Positions 8,927 to 17,833 of a DNA stretch of 64,000 bases are shown piece after piece. The number at the start of each line of letters is the position of its first letter. Within the stretch, counting starts at the first letter, position 1. Under the pieces are notes generated by a model. It was not told where the DNA came from, ran no database searches, and saw only the letters and a list, made by a program, of their open reading frames with translations. The stretch spans positions 152,586 to 216,585 of the forward strand of contig JAHBUL010000006.1 in the NCBI GenBank assembly GCA_019638085.1. The letters are read 5' to 3'. Position numbers and translations under genes: made by a program. Origin of the DNA: Flavobacteriales bacterium. GTDB taxonomy: Bacteria; Bacteroidota; Bacteroidia; Flavobacteriales_F; PHOS-HE28.

Positions 8927-10013
8927 GGTCAATGGTTCGTTTGGATGGATCCGTTGGAGAGGGCTCTACAAAAAGCGGAAGATGGATCTCGCACACCACC
9001 ATCCCGCCGTCGTTGAAGATCCTGAGTGATGCGTTCCTTCCATAAATATGGTTGAGCCGTTTTTGTGTATTGCGCAGTCCGATACCCACATCCTTGGAAC
9101 GGCTCCGCTCATATTGGCCTGTATTCCGCACGCTGATCAGCATGCCCTCCTGCTCCGGCCGGGCCGTAATGGAAACTTCCCCGCCTTCCTTCCGCCTCGC
9201 AATACCGTGTCTTACCGCATTCTCCACCAGCGTTTGCAGCATCATGGGTGGTACGGGGCTCCGCTCCAGCACAGGGTCCACATCGATGTGCACACGCAAG
9301 CGCTCCTCATATCTCATGGATTCCAAGGAGAGGTATGAACGCACCATATCGATCTCCTCGCCGAGCGGCACCGTCCTTCGTTTCACGGTTGACATCGCGT
9401 TGCGCAAAATGGCACTGAGCAAGGTGATGGAGCGTTTGGCACGCTCGGGATCCTCCTCGATGAGCGCTCTGATGCTATTCAGCGCATTGAACATGAAGTG
9501 CGGGTTGAGCTGGCTGCGCAGGTTGGACAGTTGACCTTCGCGATTGGCAGCCTCAAGCCGAAGTGACCTCAACTCCTCCATTCGGCTGCGCACGGTGTAG
9601 TGATAGGCCACATAGACCACGGACCATACGAAAAGCTGGAGCACCCAGCTCAGGAGCACCTCCACGATGCGCCTTCCCGGCCCTGCTATCAAGGGTTCCG
9701 CATCCCGGAACACCGCATCGTGCAAGGCCGCTTGTAGCAGGCCTGCCATGGTACCCAGGAGCAACGCCCCCAATACCATGCGCACCAGCAACTTGCCGAC
9801 CGGCATATCCAGCCAGCGCCATTCCTTGAAGGAAGAACGCAGCGCATGGCTACTGATGATCCCGATAAGCGCCATGGCGAAGGTGACCGCTGCGAAGCGG
9901 CCCGTGTATTGGCCATCCAGCCAAGCAGGCAGCCCGAGCAGGAGCATGTACCCCGTCCACGCCAGTACTTGTGTGGACCAGTAGAGCAACATGGTGGATC
10001 GTCCGGAGGCCAT
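8907..10013 (-). CDS. LytS-like sensor histidine kinase
   Basis: 368 residues. Four hydrophobic segments (about 16-30, 40-56, 76-96 and 117-138) form a membrane sensor without a large external domain. Residues ~165-245 are a His_kinase domain with H172 in QLNPHFMFNALNSI, the hallmark of the LytS/YehU type. An HATPase region follows, with an N-box TLVENAVRHG and a G-box DVGIGLRNTQKRL. It pairs with the LytTR regulator by a 20-base overlap. ATG 10013 starts just before the first membrane segment; the upstream extension of the frame is hydrophilic and unlikely to be translated. The signal is unknown. Confidence 0.92.
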   Translation of the reverse strand: MASGRSTMLLYWSTQVLAWTGYMLLLGLPAWLDGQYTGRFAAVTFAMALIGIISSHALRSSFKEWRWLDMPVGKLLVRMVLGALLLGTMAGLLQAALHDAVFRDAEPLIAGPGRRIVEVLLSWVLQLFVWSVVYVAYHYTVRSRMEELRSLRLEAANREGQLSNLRSQLNPHFMFNALNSIRALIEEDPERAKRSITLLSAILRNAMSTVKRRTVPLGEEIDMVRSYLSLESMRYEERLRVHIDVDPVLERSPVPPMMLQTLVENAVRHGIARRKEGGEVSITARPEQEGMLISVRNTGQYERSRSKDVGIGLRNTQKRLNHIYGRNASLRIFNDGGMVVCEIHLPLFVEPSPTDPSKRTIDHESIDH

Positions 10014-10316
10014 GGGTGCCAATTTACCGGCTTCAAGGCATGCAACGCGGTTGGATACATAAGCGGACGGATCGTGCGTTGTCCGGTAGGACCAGTCCGG
10101 AGCACGGAACCACACATTCGCAGCCCGAAGGATTATTTTGAGATGCGCTCTAATTCCCGATCAGCTGATCGCTGTGCTCTGGTCCTTGGCGGGTCCACAT
10201 CGGATCAGGGATCAGCGAATTGCACTCGGAACTCCGCTGGAACGCCTCTCTGGCCCGGCCTTTGAGGAGGGGAGTTCACGTTGGGAACGGGAAGGATATC
10301 TTTCCCAACAAGTAGC
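10014..10316. other. 303-bp divergent intergenic region between lytS-like kinase and acpH
   Basis: No gene seen. It contains a perfect 14-base palindrome CGATCAGCTGATCG at 10158-10171, which could be a regulator site. On the plus strand TATCTTTC (10297-10304) is a one-mismatch -7 box 12 bases before acpH; on the minus strand TAAATTGG lies just before the kinase start. Confidence 0.4.
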
Positions 10317-10895
10317 ATGAACTTTCTGGGTCATCTTCTCGTATCGGGTAAAGCCCCCATGGTGATCGTGGGCAACTTCATGGCGGATGCCGTGAAGGGT
10401 CGCGATCTTTCAGCTTGGTCCGCCGGGCTACGAAAAGGTATCCGCATGCACCGTCAGATCGACAGTTACACGGACAACCACCCGCTGACCATGAAGGGTC
10501 GGGAGCGGCTGCGGGAGCATTGCGGAAAATATGCCGGGGTTGCATTGGACCTCTTCTATGACCACGTCATCGCCAGTCGCTGGGAAGAGCTCCGCGATGA
10601 GCCCCTTCCGGATTTCACCCGACGTATGTACGCGTTGCTGGAGTCGCACGCACACTTGATGCCCGCCCGCACGCAGCATATGTTGCCGTACATGGTGCGC
10701 AACGATTGGCTGACCTCATATGCCCGTATCGATGGTATTGCCCGCGCACTTAATGGGCTTGCCGCCCGCGTTCCCGCCGGGGAATTGCTCCTCGGTGCCG
10801 AGAACGTGCTGCAAGAGCATCAGGCTGAATTCGCCGAGGAGTGCCTGCTCTTCCTGCCCGATCTGAAAAACCACTTGGCCCGAATCGATGCGTAG
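10317..10895 (+). CDS. acpH: Acyl carrier protein phosphodiesterase (AcpH-like)
   Basis: 192 residues opening MNFLGHLLVSG, the typical first strand of AcpH (NFLAHL..S). The metal-binding-type motifs follow: GNFMADAVKG, GIRMHRQIDSYTDNHP and ALDLFYDHVIAS. AcpH removes 4'-phosphopantetheine from holo-ACP in the cytoplasm, although whether this is its main role in Bacteroidota is debated. Start 10317 is the first ATG of the family fold. The transglycosylase gene downstream starts eight bases before this stop, so the two should be translationally coupled, with no evident functional link. Confidence 0.82.
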   Translation: MNFLGHLLVSGKAPMVIVGNFMADAVKGRDLSAWSAGLRKGIRMHRQIDSYTDNHPLTMKGRERLREHCGKYAGVALDLFYDHVIASRWEELRDEPLPDFTRRMYALLESHAHLMPARTQHMLPYMVRNDWLTSYARIDGIARALNGLAARVPAGELLLGAENVLQEHQAEFAEECLLFLPDLKNHLARIDA

Positions 10896-12288
10896 CGCGG
10901 AATACATAGGCATCGGCTTGTTCGCTGCCCTGCTGGTGCTTCCCTTGGCGGAGACACCGAGGGATGGCATGCACCAAGGGGATCCGCAGGACCCGAGGGC
11001 ACACCCCCATGTGGTACGCGATCTCGCCCAGATCAAGCGGGACACCTTGCGGGTATTGGTGCTCCCAGACCCACTTTCCTGGGAAGAACGCCCCGGAGCC
11101 ATGACCGGCCTCGAATGGGAGCTGCTGGAGCGCTTCGCGCGCAGGCATCGGATGCCGATAAAGGCCATACCGGTGCAGGATAGGGACAGCATGCTGGTGA
11201 TGCTGCAGAACGGGCATGGCGATGTGATCGCGGCACAACTTTCTCCGAAAGGATGGGCGGCTCCCTATACGCACGTAACCCGCTCCTATCGGAAAGTGGC
11301 GCGAATGGAAGCACGTTCCCGAAAGGGGCGCACCAGCACATCCGGTTCTCCGGACCTCGATACGCTTACCGTAAGTACATGGTCACCCTTCCTGGATAGT
11401 TCAAATACATTGGCGAGTACGGATAGTACCCGATTCGTGAAAATAACCGAACGCACACCTGATGACCTTCTTTCGGATGCCGCGTTGGGTCGTGTGGGTG
11501 CATTATTGGTGACCGATGCCAGCGGTTCCATGGAGGCCAAGCGGCTTCCGTTGGTGAAGTTCGGGGCACGGGAGGGCCTGTCCATTCCCTTGGTATTCGC
11601 CGTGCGCACGAACTCCGACCACTTGCTGCATGCACTGGATACGTGGCTGGCCTCATCCCGGGAATACGAGGCGCGGCAAGCATTGATCGCTGCGTACGAC
11701 AATGGGCTCGAAACGCGTGTAAGCCATCAACCCTTCCGGACCCTTGCATTCGGCAGCGACAGCATCTCCCGATTTGATAGCCTCTTCCAAGCACATGCGG
11801 ACAGTCTTACATGGGATTGGAAGCTCTTGGCTGCCGTCGCCTTCAAGGAATCGCGTTTCGATACGGCCGCGTTATCCTATGCCGGTGCTGGAGGCTTGAT
11901 GCAGATGATGCCCAACACCGCTGCGCTCATGGGTGTGGCAGCAGGGAGTGGCGTGAACGCCCATATCAGTGGTGCCACGCGGTATTTGGACCGGTTGGAC
12001 CGCATCTGGCGCAAGGAAATTCCAGCACCTGCACAGCGCTTGAAGTTCGTATTGGCCGCATACAATGCCGGTCCGGGGCATGTAAAGGATGCCCAACGAT
12101 TGGCCTTGGAGCTCGGTATGGATCCGCAGCGCTGGGATGGTAATGTGGAAAGAGCGATCGTGCTGTTGAACCGCCCGCGTTACTTCACCAGTCCCAGTGC
12201 CAAGACCGGCTATTGCCGTGGACAGGATACGTACTGGTATGTCCGTGAGGTGGTGGAACTTTACGCTTGGTTGAGCGGAAAGGGGTGA
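10888..12288 (+). CDS. MltF-like lytic murein transglycosylase
   Basis: 466 residues. After an N-terminal hydrophobic segment (IGIGLFAALLVLPL) residues ~50-275 resemble a periplasmic substrate-binding fold (DTLRVLVLPDPLSW ... GLEWELLERFARR ... GDVIAAQLSP), and residues ~295-460 form an SLT goose-lysozyme domain. The likely catalytic Glu is E321 in AFKESRFD, followed by GAGGLMQMMPNTA and LAAYNAGPGHV. This layout is that of MltF, which cleaves peptidoglycan with formation of 1,6-anhydro-muramic acid. It acts in the periplasm, possibly membrane-anchored. Overlaps acpH by eight bases. Confidence 0.9.
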   Translation: MRSAEYIGIGLFAALLVLPLAETPRDGMHQGDPQDPRAHPHVVRDLAQIKRDTLRVLVLPDPLSWEERPGAMTGLEWELLERFARRHRMPIKAIPVQDRDSMLVMLQNGHGDVIAAQLSPKGWAAPYTHVTRSYRKVARMEARSRKGRTSTSGSPDLDTLTVSTWSPFLDSSNTLASTDSTRFVKITERTPDDLLSDAALGRVGALLVTDASGSMEAKRLPLVKFGAREGLSIPLVFAVRTNSDHLLHALDTWLASSREYEARQALIAAYDNGLETRVSHQPFRTLAFGSDSISRFDSLFQAHADSLTWDWKLLAAVAFKESRFDTAALSYAGAGGLMQMMPNTAALMGVAAGSGVNAHISGATRYLDRLDRIWRKEIPAPAQRLKFVLAAYNAGPGHVKDAQRLALELGMDPQRWDGNVERAIVLLNRPRYFTSPSAKTGYCRGQDTYWYVREVVELYAWLSGKG

Positions 12289-12351
12289 TGCGAACGGACC
12301 AGCTCGCCATGTTCGGCATACACCTTTCCTTGTGCAGCAACACAGACCTTC

Positions 12352-12382
12352 GCACCTGAAAGGCGGTGGTCAGCTCAGGTGC
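12352..12382. other. Small inverted repeat after the transglycosylase gene
   Basis: GCACCTGA and TCAGGTGC, eight bases each, are separated by 15 bases. No T-tract follows. It may be a weak terminator or a regulator site for the deiminase gene. Confidence 0.3.
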
Positions 12383-12447
12383 CACATCATACAACTTCAT
12401 GGTTCGTCGATCCAGGACTCCCTAACTTTCCGGTCTTCCTTACACCC

Positions 12448-14223
12448 ATGAGAACCATTCTAGCAACCCTTGCTTTAGGTGCCTTCCTGGTCGCCAATGC
12501 ACAACAGCAAGGCCTTCCGCACAAGCTTGCCCCCGAGGAACTCCATCTTATCCCCGCATACAGGGACAGTCGGGCTTCCCTCCAACGCAGTATTCAAGGT
12601 CCTCCGGAATTCCCGGTGCGCACCATGGCCGAATGGGAGGAAGTGCAAAGTTTAGTGATCACATGGACCGGTTTCCCGTCCATCCTGAAACAGATCGTGC
12701 GCTACGCTAAGGAGGAGTGCGAAGTGATCATCGTGTGCGACAACCCTGCAGCGGTCAGCCAGGTATTGAATAACTCAAGCGCTGGCGGTCCCTTGGATGA
12801 CCTCTCCAACATCACTTTTCTCCAAGCCGGGTTCAACAGCATTTGGGTGCGGGATTATGGTGCGGAAACGATCTACCGCAACGAAGTGGACAGCCTGCTT
12901 CTGTTGGACTGGATCTACAATCGGCCCCGGCCTTTGGACGATGTACTTCCGGATGCGATCGCTAGCCTGAAGAACATCCCGATCTATGGCACCACCCAAG
13001 CGCCATACGATCTTGTACACACGGGTGGGAATTTCATGTGTGATGGTGCCGGCACTGCCTTCAGCAGCAACTTGGTATTGGAAGAGAACGGCCCGCAAGG
13101 AGGCTTCAACCAGACCGTGAAGAGCGCAGCCCAAGTGGACACGTTGATGAGCGAATGGATGGGGATCGACCTGGGGCGCTACATCAAAATGAATACGCTT
13201 CCTTACGATGCGATCCATCACATTGACATGCACATGAAGTTGCTGGATGAGGAGACCCTGTTGGTAGGTGAATTTCCGCAAGGCGTGAGCGATGGTCCTC
13301 AGCTGGAGCAGAACCTCCAAGGGATCATGAATGGCTATGACAATGTGTTCGGTGACCCCTACGACGTGGTGCGTATCCCGATGCCGCCCAGCACCAGTGG
13401 TGGTTATGCACCCAGCGCTTCCTATCGCACCTATGCGAACAATGTATTCATCAACAAAACAGTACTGGTGCCCACCTACCGCACCGAGTATGATACCACC
13501 GGCCTTCGGATCCTGCGCGAGAGCCTGCCGGGCTACCGCGTGGTGGGTATCGATTGCGATGAGGGAGGATCCAACATCATCGCCCAGAGCGGAGCCATCC
13601 ATTGCATCACCAAGGCCATCGGGGTGGAGGACCCGTTGTTGATTCGCCACAAAAAGCTGCGCGACACCTACGAGACGGTGACCCCCTATACGGTCAGTGC
13701 GTATATCCGCCACCGCAGTGGCATTGCTTCTGCGGAGCTTTACTGGACAACGGATACGGCACAAGGCTTTATCGCCGTGCCAATGATCGCCGGGGCCGAC
13801 AATGACTGGACGGCGGCGATCCCTGCGCAGAGCGCTTCATCCGTCATATTCTACTACATCCGTGCTGTTGCTGAAAATGGTAAAGTGCAGGTCCGTCCCA
13901 TGGTCGCGCCGGAAGGCTGGTGGCGTTTCAAGGTGTTGGATCTGGGCACGGCCGTCGCCGACCCGGATGGCCCGTTGATCACCGAAGTGTTCCCGAACCC
14001 GACGCAAGGTGTGCTCGTGGTAACATTGGAGCGGTTCCGCAATGAGCCCGTGCGCGTAGCCTTGTACGATGCCACGGGCCGCCAAGCCCGTGTGTTGCAC
14101 GATGGCCCTATGTTCACGGATGGTAAACTGATCCTGGATATTTCATCCTTGGCTCCGGGTGCCTATGCACTGGTGGCCACCAGCCAACTGGGCAGTTCCA
14201 CCATGCGGGTGCTGAAGCAGTGA
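12448..14223 (+). CDS. Secreted peptidylarginine deiminase-like protein with T9SS sorting domain
   Basis: 591 residues: signal peptide (MRTILATLALGAFLVANA), a deiminase domain (~55-395), an Ig-like beta domain (~400-500) and a T9SS sorting domain (VFPNPTQGVLVVTL, ALYDATGRQAR, LAPGAYALV). Guanidine-group hydrolase residues can be placed: D136 in WVRDYG, HTGGNFMCDG at ~191, H258/D260 in HHIDMHMKL, N331 or N332, and C386 in GAIHCITK. R159 and R161 in YNRPRP appear to match the PPAD arginines that bind the substrate C-terminal carboxylate. Porphyromonas PPAD converts C-terminal arginine to citrulline and is also T9SS cargo with an Ig-like domain. Annotation pipelines would probably call this agmatine deiminase family. 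A TAACTTTC box (12423-12430) precedes it. Confidence 0.85.
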   Translation: MRTILATLALGAFLVANAQQQGLPHKLAPEELHLIPAYRDSRASLQRSIQGPPEFPVRTMAEWEEVQSLVITWTGFPSILKQIVRYAKEECEVIIVCDNPAAVSQVLNNSSAGGPLDDLSNITFLQAGFNSIWVRDYGAETIYRNEVDSLLLLDWIYNRPRPLDDVLPDAIASLKNIPIYGTTQAPYDLVHTGGNFMCDGAGTAFSSNLVLEENGPQGGFNQTVKSAAQVDTLMSEWMGIDLGRYIKMNTLPYDAIHHIDMHMKLLDEETLLVGEFPQGVSDGPQLEQNLQGIMNGYDNVFGDPYDVVRIPMPPSTSGGYAPSASYRTYANNVFINKTVLVPTYRTEYDTTGLRILRESLPGYRVVGIDCDEGGSNIIAQSGAIHCITKAIGVEDPLLIRHKKLRDTYETVTPYTVSAYIRHRSGIASAELYWTTDTAQGFIAVPMIAGADNDWTAAIPAQSASSVIFYYIRAVAENGKVQVRPMVAPEGWWRFKVLDLGTAVADPDGPLITEVFPNPTQGVLVVTLERFRNEPVRVALYDATGRQARVLHDGPMFTDGKLILDISSLAPGAYALVATSQLGSSTMRVLKQ

Positions 14224-14254
14224 ACTTGAAGGCCCGAACGGATCACCCAAAAAA

Positions 14255-14285
14255 GAAGCCCCGCCGGTCGGACCGGCGGGGCTTC
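14255..14285. terminator. Bidirectional intrinsic terminator between convergent genes
   Basis: A GC-rich stem (GAAGCCCCGCCGG and its complement, loop TCGGA) lies between the deiminase gene and the lipoprotein gene. A run of A on its left side gives a U-tract for the minus strand; on the plus strand TTCC follows. Confidence 0.85.
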
Positions 14286-14304
14286 CTTCAATTCATGCCT
14301 CTCC

Positions 14305-14898
14305 TCACTTCCCCATCTTCTCCATCTCCTTGTCGAAGGTCTCCTTGAACTTCTCGTAGTCGTAGTCGATCTTCAACTTATCGTCCTTGCTGAGGCGCTC
14401 GTTGTAGGCTGCGAGCAGGTCCTGCGCACTGAGTTCGATGGCCACGTAGCACTTGTAATTTCCTGTGCCGTCCACCTTCATCATCTTCTCGCAGATGGTA
14501 CGTGTGCCGGTGAGCTTCTGGTCCACCACTTCGCGGGTGAGTCCTTCAAAGCGCTCGGCGATCTCCTCCTTGTTGTTCATCTCGCGGCTGTTCACGTAGT
14601 TGTCGATCACGCTCTTCACCTGCGTGTTGATCGCACTGGCCATGTCAGCACGCGCGTTGGAGAGGGCCTTCTTCTTCGCTGTGGCCTGGTCCATGCTCTC
14701 GCCGAGGTTGTTGGCGCGGAAGTTCTTCTCATCGGTAAAGAACTCGGGGCCCGAGCAGAGCACCTTCACTTCGGTCTCGCCACTGGGTGGCTTAGCGGCC
14801 TCGGCTGCTTTCTTTTTGCCTTTGCAGGCGCTCAGCCCGCCAACAAGCATCAAGCCCATGAAGGCGATCGATGCGATCTTGGATGTAGTGGTTCTCAT
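14305..14898 (-). CDS. Small lipoprotein, distant LPP20-like
   Basis: 197 residues with a lipoprotein signal (SIAFMGLMLVGGLSAC, lipidated C25), then a Lys/Ala linker and a compact domain: ATAKKKALSNARADMASAIN, VDQKLTGTRTICEK and NYKCYVAIELSAQDL. The pattern of an A-rich helix followed by a strand ending in Y.CYVAIEL resembles the LPP20 fold of the gene upstream, which has ALNDLASEI and DQYWIYYRL at the same places. It is the last gene of a four-gene envelope operon; 68 bases separate it from the upstream stop. Function unknown. Chosen start is the ATG at 14898 that gives the signal peptide. Confidence 0.75.
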   Translation of the reverse strand: MRTTTSKIASIAFMGLMLVGGLSACKGKKKAAEAAKPPSGETEVKVLCSGPEFFTDEKNFRANNLGESMDQATAKKKALSNARADMASAINTQVKSVIDNYVNSREMNNKEEIAERFEGLTREVVDQKLTGTRTICEKMMKVDGTGNYKCYVAIELSAQDLLAAYNERLSKDDKLKIDYDYEKFKETFDKEMEKMGK

Positions 14899-14966
14899 GG
14901 TCTTCGTTTTTTTGGTGGTTGTGGTTATGTATCTTCCAATGGCGTGCCAAAGTGCGCAATGTAGCG

Positions 14967-16385
14967 TCACTGTTGAAGTAGCGTGTTGATCATGGCGGGC
15001 AAAAGATCGTTCCGAAGGTCCTGCGCGGCCTTTTTGTAGGCATCGATCCCGGCTTTCCGGTAATCGAGTTGGATCCCCTTGATACCCTGCTTGCCGCTTT
15101 CGTGCACGACCTCTCCGCTGCGCTGATCGGTCACCTTGAGCACCTCGTCCAAGGCCACGGTGAAAAAGCCGTTGCTCTCCCCCATTTCCCGGGTGCTTGC
15201 ATTCATCTCGATGATCAAGTCGGCTTCCGTCGGCCGGTCCACTGCACGGAAACCGGTGGCTGTCAGCTCCTGCTTCAGCACCAAGGATAGCGGTGCATCG
15301 TTCATGCGTTGACCCAGATTGCTTTCCGCTCCTTTGAAGAAGACCTTGGGCATCACGCGATCGATGGGCACATGTGCTTCCGTGGCCGTGAGGCTGCCGA
15401 TAAGTGGTGCAGTGAATGCCGGGTCCAGGTCCTTGCTCACCAATGCATCCATATCCAAACGCACCACCACGGCAGGTGCTGGGGCTGTGAGGTCAAGCCG
15501 CTGCACGGTGGTGCGGGCCCGCCCTTCGGCATCGGTGTTCCGGCTCTCGGTGACCTTCCCCACATGCCCCGGATATTCAATGATGATGGGCAATTGAGGC
15601 AATGCTTGTGCTCTATCCCCATAGACGGCAGTGATCAGCAGTTCCCGTTTGAACCGGTTTGACCAATCCACCACGCAACGCTCCGGAAGTACGGTCAAAC
15701 GCACTCCGCTTGCCATACGCTGCAGATCGTTGAAGAGTTCATTCGCCAAGGGCACTGAGCGGCCTTCCACGGTCACTTGATCATTCTCACCCCAATACTC
15801 CTTCATGGCGATCAATGCGCGCAGGTCCAGGTCGAATGCGCTCCGGAGGTCACCCTTGCTCAGGCCTGCCTTGGCGCGACCATACAGGTCCGTGGCCTGG
15901 TCGATGGCCTTCTGCTTCCGCTCCGCTTTGATCCGTGCGTGCTCGCTCTTGTCCAACCGGTAGTAGATCCAGTACTGATCCCGATCCTCAAAACTGTCCA
16001 CCAGCTCATAGCCTTCGAGGCGCTCCTTGGTGCTGGTATTGATGGTACTGGTGAATTCCTCATCGAACTTGTACTTGCGGTCCAAGGTGTAGAGCAGACT
16101 GTTGCCTTCCACGGTCACGCTGATCTCACTGGCCAGGTCGTTCAGCGCGTTCTTCTTCGCAGCCTCCTGATAGTCGGGCCGTGCCTTGGAGGCTACACCG
16201 ATGCCGATGTATGCCATGCTGGTCACCGGCCTCGCATTCAGCCATGCGGGTCGCTGGACCTCGCTTACTGCAGGGCTCACCACCGGTGCTACGGCTTGCT
16301 TCGCCTTGCAAGCGGAAAGAGAGAAGACCAGAAAGGCGATCCAGAAGGTGGAACTGACGCGACCGCGGCCTCGAAGCCGGGTCAT
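14967..16385 (-). CDS. LPP20 family lipoprotein
   Basis: 472 residues from ATG 16385, preceded by AAGGTGG and followed by a lipobox (VFSLSAC, C26). An ATG at 16424, overlapping the upstream stop as ATGA, is the alternative start, but it would put 13 hydrophilic residues before the signal. Residues ~40-165 form an LPP20-type domain (RPAWLNARP, YIGIGVASK, AKKNALNDLASEISV, YWIYYRLDK). The C-terminal ~150 residues (PKVFFKGAESNLGQRMNDAP, ADLIIEMNAST, GFFTVALDEVLKV) look like a second domain related to proteins that sense or assemble at the outer membrane. Function unknown; presumably acts with the CsgG-like protein encoded upstream. Confidence 0.8.
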   Translation of the reverse strand: MTRLRGRGRVSSTFWIAFLVFSLSACKAKQAVAPVVSPAVSEVQRPAWLNARPVTSMAYIGIGVASKARPDYQEAAKKNALNDLASEISVTVEGNSLLYTLDRKYKFDEEFTSTINTSTKERLEGYELVDSFEDRDQYWIYYRLDKSEHARIKAERKQKAIDQATDLYGRAKAGLSKGDLRSAFDLDLRALIAMKEYWGENDQVTVEGRSVPLANELFNDLQRMASGVRLTVLPERCVVDWSNRFKRELLITAVYGDRAQALPQLPIIIEYPGHVGKVTESRNTDAEGRARTTVQRLDLTAPAPAVVVRLDMDALVSKDLDPAFTAPLIGSLTATEAHVPIDRVMPKVFFKGAESNLGQRMNDAPLSLVLKQELTATGFRAVDRPTEADLIIEMNASTREMGESNGFFTVALDEVLKVTDQRSGEVVHESGKQGIKGIQLDYRKAGIDAYKKAAQDLRNDLLPAMINTLLQQ

Positions 16386-16420
16386 CGCCACCTTTTCTTC
16401 CTTCCCTCCCACGTTCAGAT

Positions 16421-17803
16421 TCATGGCAGCTTGCTCGCGAGTTCCTGTTGGATGGTACCGGCCGCAGCCGCAGAAGTGCTCCGTAACAGTTCGTTGGCGA
16501 GTACTGTGGTGCTTTTCACTTCCCTTGGTGCGGAGAGCAGCGAAGACAGGTCGCGGCGCGCACTGCTGCGCGTATCCACCGTACCATTCTGTTTGGGATA
16601 AAGCGCCTTCACGTTCCCGGAATAGCTGGCATACCATGCATGGTCATCAGCTTCGCGCTCCACCACTTTGCTCAGCAAGACCTGCCCTGTTTCCAAAGAG
16701 ACCAATTTGAAGCTGAAGGAGATCATCGCCTTGTTCTCCTTGTAGAATTCCGTGTAGTTCACGGGCTTGTAGCGCGTCACGTATACCGACTCGTTCGTTT
16801 CGCTATTGAGTTCCTTCACCTGATAACTTTCGTAGCCCTCCTTCGTGCTTTTACGGGGACTTCCAGGCACTTCCTGATAGGAGATCACCGTGCCCATGAC
16901 CACGGCCTGCGCACCCATCAGCTTACCGGCACTTACCGCAGTGGATTCATCCACCACGCCGGACATTCCCAAGCGTTGCTCATCGAGGATCTTCTGGATG
17001 TTGTCCCGGTCCACCACGTGGATGAACGGATCGTTGATGTTTGTAAGTGCGGAGGTAACATAGGCTTGGAGCGTGGCGGCCTGCGCCGTCTGCATCTGGT
17101 TGCCCGCTACGTTGAAAGGAAGCACGGCGATGGCGTAGCGGCCCTTATCCACACATTGCTGCCGGAGTGCGGAAGCATCCTTGTAGATAGCGCTGCGCTC
17201 CATCACGCGGTTGAGGTCGGCATAGGCCTTACGGTATTGCCCGCCCGCCAGCGCTGCCTTACCTGAAAGGTACAACGGCTCCAAGTAGGCGATGTCCTGC
17301 AGGCTTCCGGCATCCTTGTACCCCGGTTCCAGCTTACCGATCTTGGCGAACGCCGCCTCCGCTGCCGCATAGTCCTTCTTCTCCAAGAGCTCATGGCCCT
17401 GGGTGTACAACTGCACCAAATACTCCCCCTTCACCTGTTCGAAATCCGTCGTATAGCTATCCGGGATCTCCAAGCTCACCCCAACGCGTTGTACGCGTTC
17501 CTGGTAGTACTTGGCGTCGAGGTAGGCATTCACCGCAGCTTCCTTGTTGTCCCCCAAGCTGAATGCCTTGAAGAAGGCGCTCAGCTTATCGTTCAGCACC
17601 ATCTGGCCGGTCTTCTTCAGGCCGATCTTCGCATCAATGTTCTTCGCGTTACGCACCGCGCTCTGCAAATACATGTCCGCAGCTTCCGCATACATGCCGC
17701 TGCCATCCAGCTTGGCGGCCTTCTTCGAGTACGACTTCGAGCCTGAGCACGCTGCCGTGAACAGAAGAAGGACCAGACCGATGACGAGGTGGAAAGCTTT
17801 CAT
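16421..17803 (-). CDS. CsgG/HfaB-like lipoprotein with TPR-like helices
   Basis: 460 residues with lipobox LLFTAAC (C19). Residues ~25-220 are helical TPR-like repeats (AEAADMYLQSAVRNAKN, DYAAAEAAFAKI, GQYRKAYADLNRVM). Residues ~225-440 match the CsgG fold: YAIAVLPFNVAG, FIHVVDRDNIQKILDEQRLG, and AGKLMGAQAVVMGTVISYQE. CsgG in curli systems forms the outer-membrane pore for amyloid subunits, but no csgA/B/E/F homologue is in view. In Bacteroidota, CsgG-like lipoproteins are common without curli. It sits 30 bases after the DUF4476 gene and touches the LPP20 gene. The role is therefore envelope-related but undefined. Confidence 0.85.
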   Translation of the reverse strand: MKAFHLVIGLVLLLFTAACSGSKSYSKKAAKLDGSGMYAEAADMYLQSAVRNAKNIDAKIGLKKTGQMVLNDKLSAFFKAFSLGDNKEAAVNAYLDAKYYQERVQRVGVSLEIPDSYTTDFEQVKGEYLVQLYTQGHELLEKKDYAAAEAAFAKIGKLEPGYKDAGSLQDIAYLEPLYLSGKAALAGGQYRKAYADLNRVMERSAIYKDASALRQQCVDKGRYAIAVLPFNVAGNQMQTAQAATLQAYVTSALTNINDPFIHVVDRDNIQKILDEQRLGMSGVVDESTAVSAGKLMGAQAVVMGTVISYQEVPGSPRKSTKEGYESYQVKELNSETNESVYVTRYKPVNYTEFYKENKAMISFSFKLVSLETGQVLLSKVVEREADDHAWYASYSGNVKALYPKQNGTVDTRSSARRDLSSLLSAPREVKSTTVLANELLRSTSAAAAGTIQQELASKLP

Positions 17804-17833
17804 CTTGGTGGTGATGATGGGATCAGGGGAGGA

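Noticed and set aside
8033..9016. A 327-codon plus-strand frame across the LytTR regulator
   Set aside because: Shadow of the two-component genes on the minus strand, which have all expected motifs.
12448..14223. Agmatine deiminase (cytoplasmic) as the function of the deiminase gene
   Set aside because: Signal peptide, Ig-like domain and T9SS sorting domain show it is exported, and the arginine pair fits PPAD better.
16421..17803. Curli secretion system
   Set aside because: Only the CsgG-like gene is present; no CsgA/B/E/F homologue.
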